Of a DNA stretch of 17,532 nucleotides, positions 5,444-12,753 are shown piece after piece. Positions within the stretch are counted from its first letter, which is position 1. The number at the start of each line of letters is the position of its first letter. Under the pieces are notes generated by a model that saw nothing but the letters and a program-made list of their open reading frames with translations, was not told the origin of the DNA and searched no databases. The stretch lies in assembly GCA_035325645.1 (NCBI GenBank), contig DAOKZK010000053.1, forward strand, positions 1 through 17,532, written 5' to 3'. The stretch comes from Macondimonas sp035325645. GTDB taxonomy: Bacteria > Pseudomonadota > Gammaproteobacteria > UBA5335. Position numbers and translations under genes: made by a program.

Positions 5444-6082
5444 ATGATCGTCGCCTTGCTCAATCAGAAAGGCGGTGTGGGCAAGACCACGCTCGCCACG
5501 CACATCGCCGGTGAACTCGCGCTGCGCGGTCAACAGGTCATCCTGCTGGATGCCGACCCGCAAGGCTCATCACTGGACTGGACACAGCGGCGCAGTCAGC
5601 AGGGCCTGCCGCGCCTGTTCAGTGCCGTGGGCCTTGCCCGCGAAACGCTGCACCAGGAAGCGCCGGAACTCGCACGGCGCTGCGATCACATCGTCATCGA
5701 CGGCCCGCCACGCATCGCCGCACTCGCGCGCTCCGCGCTGCTGGCGGCCGACCGCGTGCTGGTGCCGGTGCAGCCGAGTCCCTACGACCTGTGGGCGTCT
5801 GCCGAAATGGTGGCGTTGATCCGCGAAGCGCAAGTGTTCCGGCCGGCGCTGCGCGCGGCCTTCGTCATCAACCGGCGTGTCGTGCGTACCGTCATCGGAC
5901 GCGAAGCGCGTGGCGCGCTCGCTGAACAGCCGCTGCCCGCACTGCACGCTGAAATCCGCCAGCGCATCGTCTTCGCCGACAGCGTGGCCGCCGGCCGGCT
6001 TGCCCGCGAAACCGTGCCCGACAGCATGGCCGCACGCGAAATCACCGCGCTGGTGGACGAGCTGCTGCGGTGGCTGCCATGA
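5444..6082 (+). CDS. parA: ParA-family partition ATPase
   Basis: A 212-aa protein. The start at ATG 5444 is chosen because GGAGG at 5431-5435 precedes it and the family N-terminus MIVALLNQKGGVGKTT begins exactly there. The deviant Walker A motif KGGVGKTT is at residues 9-16, LLDADPQGSSLDW (Walker A' region) at about 37-49, and the Walker B-like HIVIDGPP around 84-91. The length is that of small plasmid and ICE ParA proteins lacking an N-terminal HTH. ParA uses ATP binding and hydrolysis on nucleoid DNA to position the element, with a small DNA-binding partner, here probably the RHH protein translated from the overlapping ATGA. It heads the chain of coupled genes running to the relaxase. Confidence 0.9.
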   Translation: MIVALLNQKGGVGKTTLATHIAGELALRGQQVILLDADPQGSSLDWTQRRSQQGLPRLFSAVGLARETLHQEAPELARRCDHIVIDGPPRIAALARSALLAADRVLVPVQPSPYDLWASAEMVALIREAQVFRPALRAAFVINRRVVRTVIGREARGALAEQPLPALHAEIRQRIVFADSVAAGRLARETVPDSMAAREITALVDELLRWLP

Positions 6083-6330
6083 GCAAAGAGCGCGGCAAAC
6101 GCATCGCCATCGGCGCGCGTCCGCCCGCGAATCCCGAGGCCGAAGCCTGGATTCGCCAGGGCGACGCCAATGGCGTGCAGAAAGGCGACCTCTACACCGC
6201 ACGCCTTACGCTCGACATCACACCGGCCATGCGCGCACGCATCAAGGTCTCGGCCTTCACGCAGGGCGTGACAGTGGCCGAGTTGCTGCGCGCGTTGCTG
6301 GAACGAGAGTTCCCGGAGAAGACGCCATGA
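6079..6330 (+). CDS. Small ribbon-helix-helix-like partition partner
   Basis: An 83-aa basic protein whose ATG overlaps the parA stop (ATGA at 6079-6082), so it is translationally coupled to parA. The N-terminal third is Arg/Lys/Pro-rich and probably disordered. From about residue 40 the pattern YTARLTLDITPAMRARIKVSAF, then GVTVAELLRALLEREF, resembles a ribbon-helix-helix domain (one beta strand, then two helices). Genes at this position in related elements are often labelled as a chromosome partitioning protein or ParB-like. By analogy with ParG/Omega proteins it may bind centromere repeats and stimulate ParA, and may repress the operon. The palindrome at 5341-5358 is a candidate target. The fold assignment is by eye. 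Confidence 0.7.
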   Translation: MSKERGKRIAIGARPPANPEAEAWIRQGDANGVQKGDLYTARLTLDITPAMRARIKVSAFTQGVTVAELLRALLEREFPEKTP

Positions 6331-6860
6331 CCCTCGCCACGCGGACGGCCACGGTCGCGCCGCCACCGTCACCTCAGCCGCTCGCCGCGCTCGACAGCCG
6401 CGTGCCGATAACGCGTGTATCGCTCGCCTACATCGCGCAGCGCATCAATCTCTATCTACGCTTCGGCCATCCGGCGCGCACCGTGCAGCTCGACCGCTGG
6501 CGGCGCTGCGCGGTGTTTCTGCCGGCAGCGATCTTCTGCCGCATCCGCTGGGAGGCGAACGACTACGGCACCGTGCGCTGGCAGCTCATGGTGCTGCAAG
6601 CCTGCACGCCGCTGGATGCCATGCAGAGCATTCCCGGCATTCGCCCCGGTGCACGCATCCTGCTGCATGCCGAAGGCGAACAGAAAGTGCGATCTGTGCT
6701 TGCACAGATCGACACCATCGAAGCGCTGCACATCGAGCCTGCCGACGTGTCGCCCGTGTACTGGCGCACACTGGGCAATCGTCTGGCCGCACGCCTGCCG
6801 CTGCCGGATTACACCGCCGAACGGCACGCGGCCTGGCTGGCCGGGAGGGCATTGCGATGA
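6327..6860 (+). CDS. DUF2840 domain-containing protein
   Basis: A 177-aa protein starting at the ATGA overlap with the preceding stop. It matches what I remember of the DUF2840 family: an ITRVSLAYIAQRINLYLRFG segment near residues 28-47, RWRRCAVFLPAAIFCRIRWEANDYGT near 58-83, GIRPGARILLHAEG near 104-117, and a C-terminal DVSPVYWRTLGNRLAAR. It has no signal peptide and no convincing membrane segment; its function is not known. The gene is conserved between parA and the traF peptidase gene on such elements, so a role tied to conjugation or element maintenance is likely. Its length is normal for the family and no damage is visible. Confidence 0.8.
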   Translation: MTLATRTATVAPPPSPQPLAALDSRVPITRVSLAYIAQRINLYLRFGHPARTVQLDRWRRCAVFLPAAIFCRIRWEANDYGTVRWQLMVLQACTPLDAMQSIPGIRPGARILLHAEGEQKVRSVLAQIDTIEALHIEPADVSPVYWRTLGNRLAARLPLPDYTAERHAAWLAGRALR

Positions 6861-7429
6861 CGACCGCGGCCACGCCGTCAACCGCCGTTCCTCGCTCGCG
6901 CTTGCGCGCTCGCATCGCCCTGGCTGCACTCGCTACCTGCGGCCTCGCTGCGCTGGCCTGGACAGCCTTCGTGCAACCGTCGGCGCGCATCGTCTACAAC
7001 CCGTCCGACAGCGTGCCGGTCGGCTGGTATCGCATCGACCCCGCCGACTCGCTGCCACGTCCGTTGTCCGTGGGCAGCATCGTGCTGACCACCTTGCCGG
7101 CAGACGCCGCCGCGCTGGCCGCGCAGCGCGGCTACCTGCCGTCGCACGTTCCGCTGCTCAAACGTGTCGGCGCGGTCGCATCGCAACACGTCTGCATCGT
7201 CAATGGCAGCGTGCGCATCGACGGCGTGCCGGTGGCCGCCGTGCTGCGCGCCGACCGCTGGGGCCGGCCGCTGCCATCCTGGCCGCAGTGCAGGCAGCTC
7301 GCCCAGGGCGAACTGTTCCTGCTCAGCGCCACCAATCCGGCGTCCTTCGACAGCCGCTATTTTGGGCCGGTCAACGCATCCGCCGTGCTCGGCGTCGCGC
7401 GACCGATCCGTCTGGAGCCACAGCCGTGA
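6857..7429 (+). CDS. traF: TraF-type S26 signal peptidase of the conjugation system
   Basis: A 190-aa protein starting at the ATGA overlap with the DUF2840 stop. A basic N-terminus leads into one membrane segment (about residues 19-38). The S26 family site follows: NPSDSVPVGWYRI with the likely catalytic Ser52, and PLLKRVGA with the likely catalytic Lys102; further conserved stretches are IDGVPVAAVL, the lid region, and LSATNPASFDSRYFGPV near the end. TraF of RP4 is the model: it processes the conjugative pilin TrbC in the inner membrane, cutting it and joining its ends into a circular subunit. The Trb genes that would encode its substrate must lie outside the window. Its stop overlaps a GTG that opens the next ORF. 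Confidence 0.88.
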   Translation: MTTAATPSTAVPRSRLRARIALAALATCGLAALAWTAFVQPSARIVYNPSDSVPVGWYRIDPADSLPRPLSVGSIVLTTLPADAAALAAQRGYLPSHVPLLKRVGAVASQHVCIVNGSVRIDGVPVAAVLRADRWGRPLPSWPQCRQLAQGELFLLSATNPASFDSRYFGPVNASAVLGVARPIRLEPQP

Positions 7430-7833
7430 CAGCGCATGTCCTTGCGCCGTTCGACGTGCAGCCTTCGCGTTCATGCCGGTGCAGCGCGCGTGCATTCGCA
7501 CCGCGCCTCGCCCGGCATTCCCCCGTGCAGACAGCTTGCCCCGAGCGCGCCATGCCGCAGGCATGGCTGGCGCTCGCCGGCGGCCGAGCTGCGCCTTGCG
7601 CAGCGCCGCCGGGGCATCGCACCCCCGTGCCGTCAGGCCGGGGGAAGATGCAGGGCAAGATTGAAGGGTGCGGCACTCTCGTGCGCACAAAGCCAGTCTG
7701 CACGGGGGGGGGGCGCGGCACGCGCCCTATCGCGGCACCGTGCCGCGAACAGCGCCAATGCCGCATGGGCATTGGCGAAAGCGCGTGCATCGCGCCCTCT
7801 GGCGCGCTGCACTTCGCCGGAGCCGCCGCATGA
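7426..7833 (+). CDS. Unknown ORF between traF and the relaxase, with G10 tract
   Basis: A possible 135-aa protein from GTG 7426 (GTGA overlap with the traF stop) to TGA 7831-7833 (ATGA overlap with the relaxase start). The double overlap and the regular -1 frame step seen at each junction of this operon support translation. Against it: the composition is odd (rich in Ala, Arg, Cys, Pro and Gly), I recognise no domain, and the frame is also open far upstream as a GC-rich shadow. The protein has about ten cysteines and no membrane segment. The DNA carries ten consecutive G at 7704-7713 and several strong hairpins, so the stretch may be the transfer origin rather than, or as well as, a gene. The frame could be conserved for coupling alone. 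Confidence 0.4.
   Translation: MTAHVLAPFDVQPSRSCRCSARAFAPRLARHSPVQTACPERAMPQAWLALAGGRAAPCAAPPGHRTPVPSGRGKMQGKIEGCGTLVRTKPVCTGGGRGTRPIAAPCREQRQCRMGIGESACIAPSGALHFAGAAA
7577..7812. other. Candidate origin of transfer (oriT): hairpin cluster before the relaxase gene
   Basis: Inverted repeats read directly: 7577-7584 with 7605-7612 enclosing 7588-7594 with 7598-7604 (8 bp plus 7 bp); 7711-7717 with 7721-7727 (7 bp); 7730-7738 with 7740-7748 (9 bp, one-base centre); 7753-7762 with 7768-7777 (10 bp); 7785-7796 with 7801-7812 (11 of 12 bp). The last four follow one another in about 100 bases and end 18 bases before the relaxase start. Transfer origins usually lie beside the relaxase gene and carry such repeats. 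I found no RP4-type ATCCTG nick motif here, so the nick position is not assigned. Confidence 0.5.
7704..7713 (+). repeat. Ten-G homopolymer tract
   Basis: Ten consecutive G lie inside the ORF between traF and the relaxase gene, directly before and partly within a 7-bp hairpin (7711-7727). Such tracts mutate by slippage. A gain of one G would join this ORF in frame with the relaxase, because the relaxase frame is open from at least 7668. Confidence 0.85.
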
Positions 7834-9785
7834 ACCGGCGCAGCGGCGACGACGCCGACCGCTTCCGCCTTCGTCCCGGCGCGCCGAAGAATCGCGGCGA
7901 CGCCTTCGTCTCCAAGGTGCTGCGCCAGGCCAGCAAAGCGGCCAACGCCACCGGCGGCAAGCGCGGCAAGGTGCCCGGCTCGCGACTGGGGCGTGGCCAC
8001 GTCGCCGCGCGCTTCACCGGGCAGTCGCTCTCCGCGAACTCGCGCCGCGTCACCGTCAAGGTGCGGCTGGTGTATCTCAAGCAGGCCGGCCCGCGCTCGA
8101 CCATCACGCACCTGCGCTACATCGAGCGCGAAGGTGTCGGCCGCGACGGCGAACCGGGGCAGGCGTACAGCGCGACGACCGACGACGCCGACCTGACCGC
8201 CTTCGAGGAACGCGGCCGAGACGACCGGCACCAGTTCCGCTTCATCGTCTCGCCGGAAGATGCCGCCGAGCTGGACGACCTGCGGCGCTACACCCGCGAC
8301 CTGATGAACCGCATGGAAGCCGACCTGGGCACGCGGCTGGAGTGGGTGGCGGTCGATCACTGGAACACCGACAACCCGCATACCCACGTCGTGCTGCGCG
8401 GCAAGGACGACACCGGCAAAGACCTCATCATCTCGCAGGACTACATCACGCGCGGCATGCGCGAGCGCGCCGCCGAACTTGCCACCGAATGGCTCGGACC
8501 GCGCACTGAGCTGGAGATCCAGCGCGCCATGCAGCGCGAAGTCGATCAGGAGCGGTGGACCGGGCTGGATTGCAGCTTGCAGCGCGAGGCCGTGGATGGC
8601 CTGGTGCATGTCGAACGCTTCAACGAACCCCGGCTGCAACGCCAGCGCCTGTTGCTGGTGGGCCGCCTGCAACGCTTGCAGCGCATGGGGCTGGCGAGTG
8701 AGCCGCGGCCCGGCGTGTGGGCGGTCCATGCCGATGCCGAGCCGACCTTGCGCGCTATGGGCGAGCGTGGCGACATCGTCCGCACCATGCAGCGGGCGAT
8801 GGGCGGAGCACAGCGCGAGCTGGCCGTGTTCGAGCCGGGCGAGAACGCGCGCTCGATCATTGGCCGCGTCGCCGCCAAGGGCCTGGCCGACGAGCTGTAC
8901 GACAAGGGCTACCTGGTGCTCGACGGCATCGACGGCAAGGCACACTACGTCGCACTGCCGGCCAAAACCGAGCTGGAGCAGTACCCGGCCGGCGCGGTGG
9001 TGGAAGTCAAAGGTTCGGCCAGCGTGCGTGCGGCGGACAGGACCATCGCCGCGCTGGCCGCCGATGGCCTGTACCGCACCGATCAGCACCTTGCCCATGC
9101 CAAGGCACAGGCCACACCCCGCCGCGATCCCGCCGAGGTGGTGGCGGCCCATGTCCGCCGGCTGGAAGCCCTGCGCCGCGCCGGCATCGTCGTGCGCCTG
9201 GGCGAAGGTGTCTGGCAAGTGCCGGCCGACCTGCCCGAACAGGGCCGGCAGTACGACGCGCAGCGCGCTGGCGGCGTGGCGGTGGAGCTGAAATCCCACC
9301 AGCCCATCGAGCGGCAGGCCCGCGTGATCGGCGCCACCTGGCTGGACCAGCAGTTGATCGGCGGAGGCCAGGGCATCGGCGAGTCGGGCTTCGGTGGCGA
9401 GGTCAAGAATGCGCTGCAACAGCGCGCCGACTTTCTCGAAGAACAGGGGCTGGCCGAGCGGCGCGGCCAGCGCATCGTCCTCGCCCGCAACCTGCTGGCG
9501 ACACTGCGCAACCGCGATCTGACCCAGGCGGCACAGACCATCACCACCGAAACCGGCCTGGAGCACCATCCGGTGAGTGACGGCGAGCGCGTCAGCGGCG
9601 TCTACCGGCGTAGCGTGGTGCTGGCCAGCGGGCGCTTTGCGATGCTCGATGATGGCAAGGGTTTCAGCCTGGTGCCCTGGAAGGCGGTGATTGAGCAACG
9701 GCTAGGTAGCACACTCGCAGCTACTGTCCGTGCGGGACATGTGACCTGGGAAATCGGGAGGCAACGTGGCCCCACAATTTCATAA
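7830..9785 (+). CDS. DUF3363/VirD2-like relaxase
   Basis: A 651-aa protein starting at ATG 7830, which overlaps the previous stop; the frame is open further upstream, but coupling and the family N-terminus favour this start. The relaxase domain occupies about residues 75-225: THLRYIEREG with the probable nicking Tyr97, VAVDHWNTDNPHTHVVLRG with histidines 177, 184 and 186 forming the metal-binding HUH-like site, and DYITRGMRERAAELATEWLG. The remainder is the long DUF3363 region ending in VPWKAVIEQRLG and TWEIGRQRGP, as in full-length relatives. The protein would nick oriT, stay bound to the 5' end and pilot the strand to the coupling protein and mating channel, encoded outside this window. The last 80 bases look less GC-rich than the body, matching the change to cargo DNA. 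Confidence 0.88.
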   Translation: MNRRSGDDADRFRLRPGAPKNRGDAFVSKVLRQASKAANATGGKRGKVPGSRLGRGHVAARFTGQSLSANSRRVTVKVRLVYLKQAGPRSTITHLRYIEREGVGRDGEPGQAYSATTDDADLTAFEERGRDDRHQFRFIVSPEDAAELDDLRRYTRDLMNRMEADLGTRLEWVAVDHWNTDNPHTHVVLRGKDDTGKDLIISQDYITRGMRERAAELATEWLGPRTELEIQRAMQREVDQERWTGLDCSLQREAVDGLVHVERFNEPRLQRQRLLLVGRLQRLQRMGLASEPRPGVWAVHADAEPTLRAMGERGDIVRTMQRAMGGAQRELAVFEPGENARSIIGRVAAKGLADELYDKGYLVLDGIDGKAHYVALPAKTELEQYPAGAVVEVKGSASVRAADRTIAALAADGLYRTDQHLAHAKAQATPRRDPAEVVAAHVRRLEALRRAGIVVRLGEGVWQVPADLPEQGRQYDAQRAGGVAVELKSHQPIERQARVIGATWLDQQLIGGGQGIGESGFGGEVKNALQQRADFLEEQGLAERRGQRIVLARNLLATLRNRDLTQAAQTITTETGLEHHPVSDGERVSGVYRRSVVLASGRFAMLDDGKGFSLVPWKAVIEQRLGSTLAATVRAGHVTWEIGRQRGPTIS

Positions 9786-9837
9786 GGCGAGTCGGTCCCC
9801 TCTGTACGGTGGTGGCGATGCTGGGCGCTTAAATGTG

Positions 9838-9867
9838 TTGCCGCTTTTCCTCGGTTCTTGGTAACAT
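9838..9867 (+). promoter_or_regulatory. Candidate promoter of the metal-efflux operon
   Basis: TTGCCG at 9838-9843 (4 of 6 to the -35 consensus) and TAACAT at 9862-9867 (4 of 6 to the -10) are 18 bases apart, in the 88-base gap between relaxase and the first cargo gene. The match is weak and would put transcription start almost at the ATG at 9874. Metal-responsive activation would be expected, but no regulator gene is in the window. Confidence 0.25.
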
Positions 9868-9873
9868 GGTGAA

Positions 9874-10221
9874 ATGGTGCATACTTTTATCAGACATAGG
9901 CTCATGGTGGTGGCGTTGCTACTTGCAACGTTCGTTGCCATACCTGTGGCTGACATGTTTCTGTGTGCATCCGAGAGCGTAGATACTCACTATGTCATGG
10001 CGGATTCTCACGATGAGAGTGAGGATAGCCAGAGCAATGGTTCCGACTCAGACAGTGGTCATGACGCCTGTAGCCATGGGCATTGTCACCATATTTATGC
10101 TCACATTCCCCCGGGCGCGGCCCCCAAAACCGAGCCCCTCAATTCGACGCACCGGTGGCCAGCCAGTGACGCCCTTGCGTCTCGCACTCCTGACAGGTTG
10201 ATGCGCCCACCCAAAGCCTGA
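9874..10221 (+). CDS. Small His-rich exported protein, CzcI-like
   Basis: A 115-aa protein before czcC. The N-terminus (residues 1-25) has a basic start and a hydrophobic stretch, MVVALLLATFVAIPVADMF, as a signal peptide or anchor. The mature part is rich in Asp, Ser and His (DSHDESED, GHDACSHGHCHHIYAH near 63-77), a plausible metal-binding patch, and ends with PDRLMRPPKA. The size, the signal, the His/Cys patch and the position at the head of a czcCBA operon resemble CzcI-type periplasmic proteins thought to tune czc expression, but sequence similarity is weak and I would not insist on the name. The start is uncertain: no good ribosome binding site precedes 9874, and ATG 9904 is an alternative. 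A hairpin at 10229-10251 lies between it and czcC. Confidence 0.6.
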   Translation: MVHTFIRHRLMVVALLLATFVAIPVADMFLCASESVDTHYVMADSHDESEDSQSNGSDSDSGHDACSHGHCHHIYAHIPPGAAPKTEPLNSTHRWPASDALASRTPDRLMRPPKA

Positions 10222-10228
10222 CGACTCC

Positions 10229-10251
10229 CGGCTGCACCCTTCGTGCGGCCG
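10229..10251 (+). promoter_or_regulatory. Hairpin between the CzcI-like gene and czcC
   Basis: CGGCTGCAC at 10229-10237 pairs with GTGCGGCCG at 10243-10251 (9 bp, one G-U pair, 5-base loop), followed by TTT. An outer TGACG/CGTCA repeat (10219-10223 with 10255-10259) encloses it. The T-run is short, so it may be a partial terminator or an mRNA-stabilising stem that sets the ratio between the small protein and the efflux complex. Confidence 0.4.
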
Positions 10252-10285
10252 TTTCGTCAACTCATTCAGCTTTGGGAGTTTCCTC

Positions 10286-11524
10286 ATGTTCACGTCGTTC
10301 AGTCGACCGCAGTGGGCGGTTGGCTTTGCTGTGGCTGTTACAGCGGTCTTATTCGCATTACCTTCTCGGGCCGAGCCGGCTCCGCCCTATGAAGCATTGA
10401 TCGAGAGCCTCGATCGCATCCCCATCACGGTTGAAGCGGAGGCGTTGCTCGACGCTGCCAATGCGCGCGCGCAACAGGCGCGGGCTTTGCCCAATCCCTC
10501 TGTCTCCGTGGAAACCGAAAACGTTTACGGTCGCGGTCCCTTTTCCGGCTACGACGCTGCGGAATCAACATTCTCCATCAATCAGCCATTGGAGCTGTGG
10601 GGCCAGCGAGGCGCACGTATCGGTGCCGCACAGGCGGAAGCTAAGGTCGCGGCGCTGCGGCGTGATCAAACACAGTGGACGGTCGCTGGCAGTCTTGCGC
10701 TGATCTATTCCGAAGCGGAAGCGGCTTCCCTGCAATATGAACTGGCTGTCGAGGCGCTGGAACTGACGGAAGCGGACGCGAACGCAGTCATGCTGCTGAT
10801 CGAAGAAGGTCGGGAACCCTCACTGCGCGGCATCCAGGCGAACAGTGAAGTTGAATCTGCCCGTGCTGCAGTGGACGAAGCGCGGGCGAACCGCGATGCC
10901 GCATTTGCCAGACTGACTGCTGCCGCGATGCTGGTCCAGCCAGTGACCGCCATCGAACCCAGTCTATTGAACCGCTCCCCTGATGCCTCCTTTCAGGCCA
11001 TGGGCAATCCTCTCACCGTTCAGATTGCCGAGGCAGAACTGGAGGCCGCGAATAAATCGGTGAGTGTCGAGCGGTTGCGTGCGCGTCCTGCGGTAAGCGC
11101 GTCGCTTGGTGTGCGGAGGTTCCAGGAATACGACACGGAGGCATTCACCTTCGGCATCAATGTATCTCTCCCCTTGTTCGACAGAAACAAGGGCGCGATC
11201 AGTGCTGCCCGTGCAGAGGAACGTGCCGCAGCAGCCAGGTTGACCACAGCAAAGCTGCAAACCCAGGCGAATCGCAGTGCTGCCCAAGCCCGTCTTGATG
11301 CGTCCATTACCCGCATACGTGCTGCCGACAAAGGCGTTGCTTCGGCGGAGGAAGCCTACCAACTCGCGCGTGCGGGGTTCGACGCCGGGCGTATCTCGCA
11401 ACTGGAGCTGCGCAGTATCCGATCGGCTCTGATCAGTGCACGCAATACGGCCGTCAATGCGCGGTTAGCGCGCGTCCGCGCGGAAGTTGAACTCGCAGGC
11501 CTTGATGGCCGCGCTCCATTCTGA
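10286..11524 (+). CDS. czcC: CzcC-like outer-membrane channel of the RND metal efflux system
   Basis: A 412-aa protein starting at ATG 10286 with GGGAG at 10274-10278, seven bases upstream. A signal peptide with the hydrophobic core AVGFAVAVTAVLFAL and a possible cleavage after SRA (about residue 29) precedes the mature protein. The two-fold repeated helical pattern of the TolC/outer membrane efflux family is visible: ANARAQQARALPNPSVSVETENVYG near 53-76, SINQPLELWGQRGARIGAAQAEAK near 95-120, then in the second half SLGVRRFQEYDTEAFTFGINVSLPLFDRNKGAISAARAE, and a C-terminal AYQLARAGFDAGRISQLELRS. It would form the trimeric exit duct for the CzcB-CzcA complex. The length is usual for CzcC. The stop lies ten bases before the czcB start. 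Confidence 0.88.
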   Translation: MFTSFSRPQWAVGFAVAVTAVLFALPSRAEPAPPYEALIESLDRIPITVEAEALLDAANARAQQARALPNPSVSVETENVYGRGPFSGYDAAESTFSINQPLELWGQRGARIGAAQAEAKVAALRRDQTQWTVAGSLALIYSEAEAASLQYELAVEALELTEADANAVMLLIEEGREPSLRGIQANSEVESARAAVDEARANRDAAFARLTAAAMLVQPVTAIEPSLLNRSPDASFQAMGNPLTVQIAEAELEAANKSVSVERLRARPAVSASLGVRRFQEYDTEAFTFGINVSLPLFDRNKGAISAARAEERAAAARLTTAKLQTQANRSAAQARLDASITRIRAADKGVASAEEAYQLARAGFDAGRISQLELRSIRSALISARNTAVNARLARVRAEVELAGLDGRAPF

Positions 11525-11534
11525 GGAAGCATTC

Positions 11535-12743
11535 ATGAACTCAACAAAAAACCGGCTCCTCATTGGAGCAGCTTTACTGATCGCCCTAGGGCTTGGCTTC
11601 GGCGTCGCCCAATTCGTGCCGCATGCGGAGCATGAAGCGCAGGCCGAGGATGGTGATCATGCCTCTCATGACGAGGGTCATGAAGAAGATGGAGGACACG
11701 ATGACCACGACGAACACGAGGGAGAGTCGACAGAAGAAGGTGTTGTCGCACTGACGGAACAGCAGATCAAGGCGTCGGGCATCGGTATCGTCAACGTCAG
11801 CCGTGGCGGAGGGAATGAATATCGACTGTCAGGCCGCGTTGAACCGGCGGTTGACGCCAAGGCCATTGTCGCCGCGGTCACCAGCGGCCGGGTTGAACAG
11901 ATTCTCGTTGCTACCGGTGCCTCAGTAGAGGTTGGCCAATCGCTGGCGATCATCGTCAGCGGCGAAGCCGCCACATTGCGTGCCAACGCCGATGCCGCGG
12001 TGGCAGAGGCGGAGGCAGCGCGACTTGTCTATCAACGGGACCTGAATCTCGTTGCGCAAGGCATCGTCGCCCGCCAGGAGATGGAGGCATCCCGGGCACG
12101 GTCTCTTGCCGCCGACGCAGCGGCGAGGGCAGCGCAGGCGCAAGTCGCCGCCAGTGGATCACCTGATACCTCGGGGCGGCTCACCATCAACAGCCCGATT
12201 GCCGGCATCGTCAGCGCCGTGAATATCACCCCCGGTGGGGTTGTGGCGGCCGGCGGCGCTGTGGCGGAAATCGCAGACCCGGCCCGGGTGGAACTGGTGT
12301 TCAACGCGCCTCCGGCGCTGGCATCCGAAGCTGTCACGGGAACCCGCATCCACGTGACGGGAGCCTCCCGCAACTTTGAAGCTGTCGTGGTCGGCGTTGC
12401 TGCCAATGCGCGTGAGCAAAGCGGCGCAACGGTTATCCGAGCGCGATCAACTGCCGGAGATTTGCCGCCGGCTGGTTCACCTGTAACGGCCATTGTCGTC
12501 ACGGATAGGCAGGAAGACGGACTCGCCGTACCTGCCGACGCCGTGCAAACGGTGGAAGGGCAATCCGTCGTATTCGTGGTTGAGGACAGCGGATTTCGCG
12601 CCACGCCGGTGCTTGTCGGTCGGCGTGCGGGTGGGTTCATTGAGATCCTCAATGGCCTGTCCGGCGACGAACGCATTGCTGGCATCAATGCCTTCCTGTT
12701 GAAAGCCGAACTCGCCAAGGGCGAGGCCGAGCACGGTCATTGA
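11535..12743 (+). CDS. czcB: CzcB-like periplasmic adaptor with His-rich N-terminal segment
   Basis: A 402-aa membrane fusion protein. The start at ATG 11535 (preceded by GAGGAAG at 11523-11529) is preferred to a TTG at 11487 that would overlap czcC. Residues 7-28 form a hydrophobic anchor without a lipobox Cys. Residues 30-64 hold eight His among many Asp and Glu, a likely Zn/Cd/Co-binding tail. Then come the adaptor elements: RLSGRVEPAVDAKAIVAAVTSGRVEQILVATGASVEVGQSLAII (lipoyl half, given as its span only, about 95-140), an alpha-helical hairpin rich in Ala and Glu, NSPIAGIVSAVNITPGGVV (second lipoyl half), and a beta-barrel region ending in GLSGDERIAGINAFLLKAEL. It links the CzcA pump to the CzcC duct and may hand metal to CzcA. 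Confidence 0.88.
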   Translation: MNSTKNRLLIGAALLIALGLGFGVAQFVPHAEHEAQAEDGDHASHDEGHEEDGGHDDHDEHEGESTEEGVVALTEQQIKASGIGIVNVSRGGGNEYRLSGRVEPAVDAKAIVAAVTSGRVEQILVATGASVEVGQSLAIIVSGEAATLRANADAAVAEAEAARLVYQRDLNLVAQGIVARQEMEASRARSLAADAAARAAQAQVAASGSPDTSGRLTINSPIAGIVSAVNITPGGVVAAGGAVAEIADPARVELVFNAPPALASEAVTGTRIHVTGASRNFEAVVVGVAANAREQSGATVIRARSTAGDLPPAGSPVTAIVVTDRQEDGLAVPADAVQTVEGQSVVFVVEDSGFRATPVLVGRRAGGFIEILNGLSGDERIAGINAFLLKAELAKGEAEHGH

Positions 12744-12753
12744 GGCGAATCCC

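Noticed and set aside
7261..7290. ATCCTG in traF as an RP4-like nick site
   Set aside because: It lies within the conserved traF coding region without inverted repeats beside it; the hexamer alone is expected by chance.
7668..7829. N-terminal extension of the relaxase starting at 7668
   Set aside because: The frame is open, but the start at 7830 has the ATGA overlap and begins the family-typical N-terminus; the extension is kept only as a possible frameshift product.
7371..9698. 775-codon open frame on the minus strand opposite traF and the relaxase
   Set aside because: It mirrors the high GC third-position use of the relaxase gene, has no ribosome binding site and no recognisable domain; the plus strand carries clear relaxase motifs.
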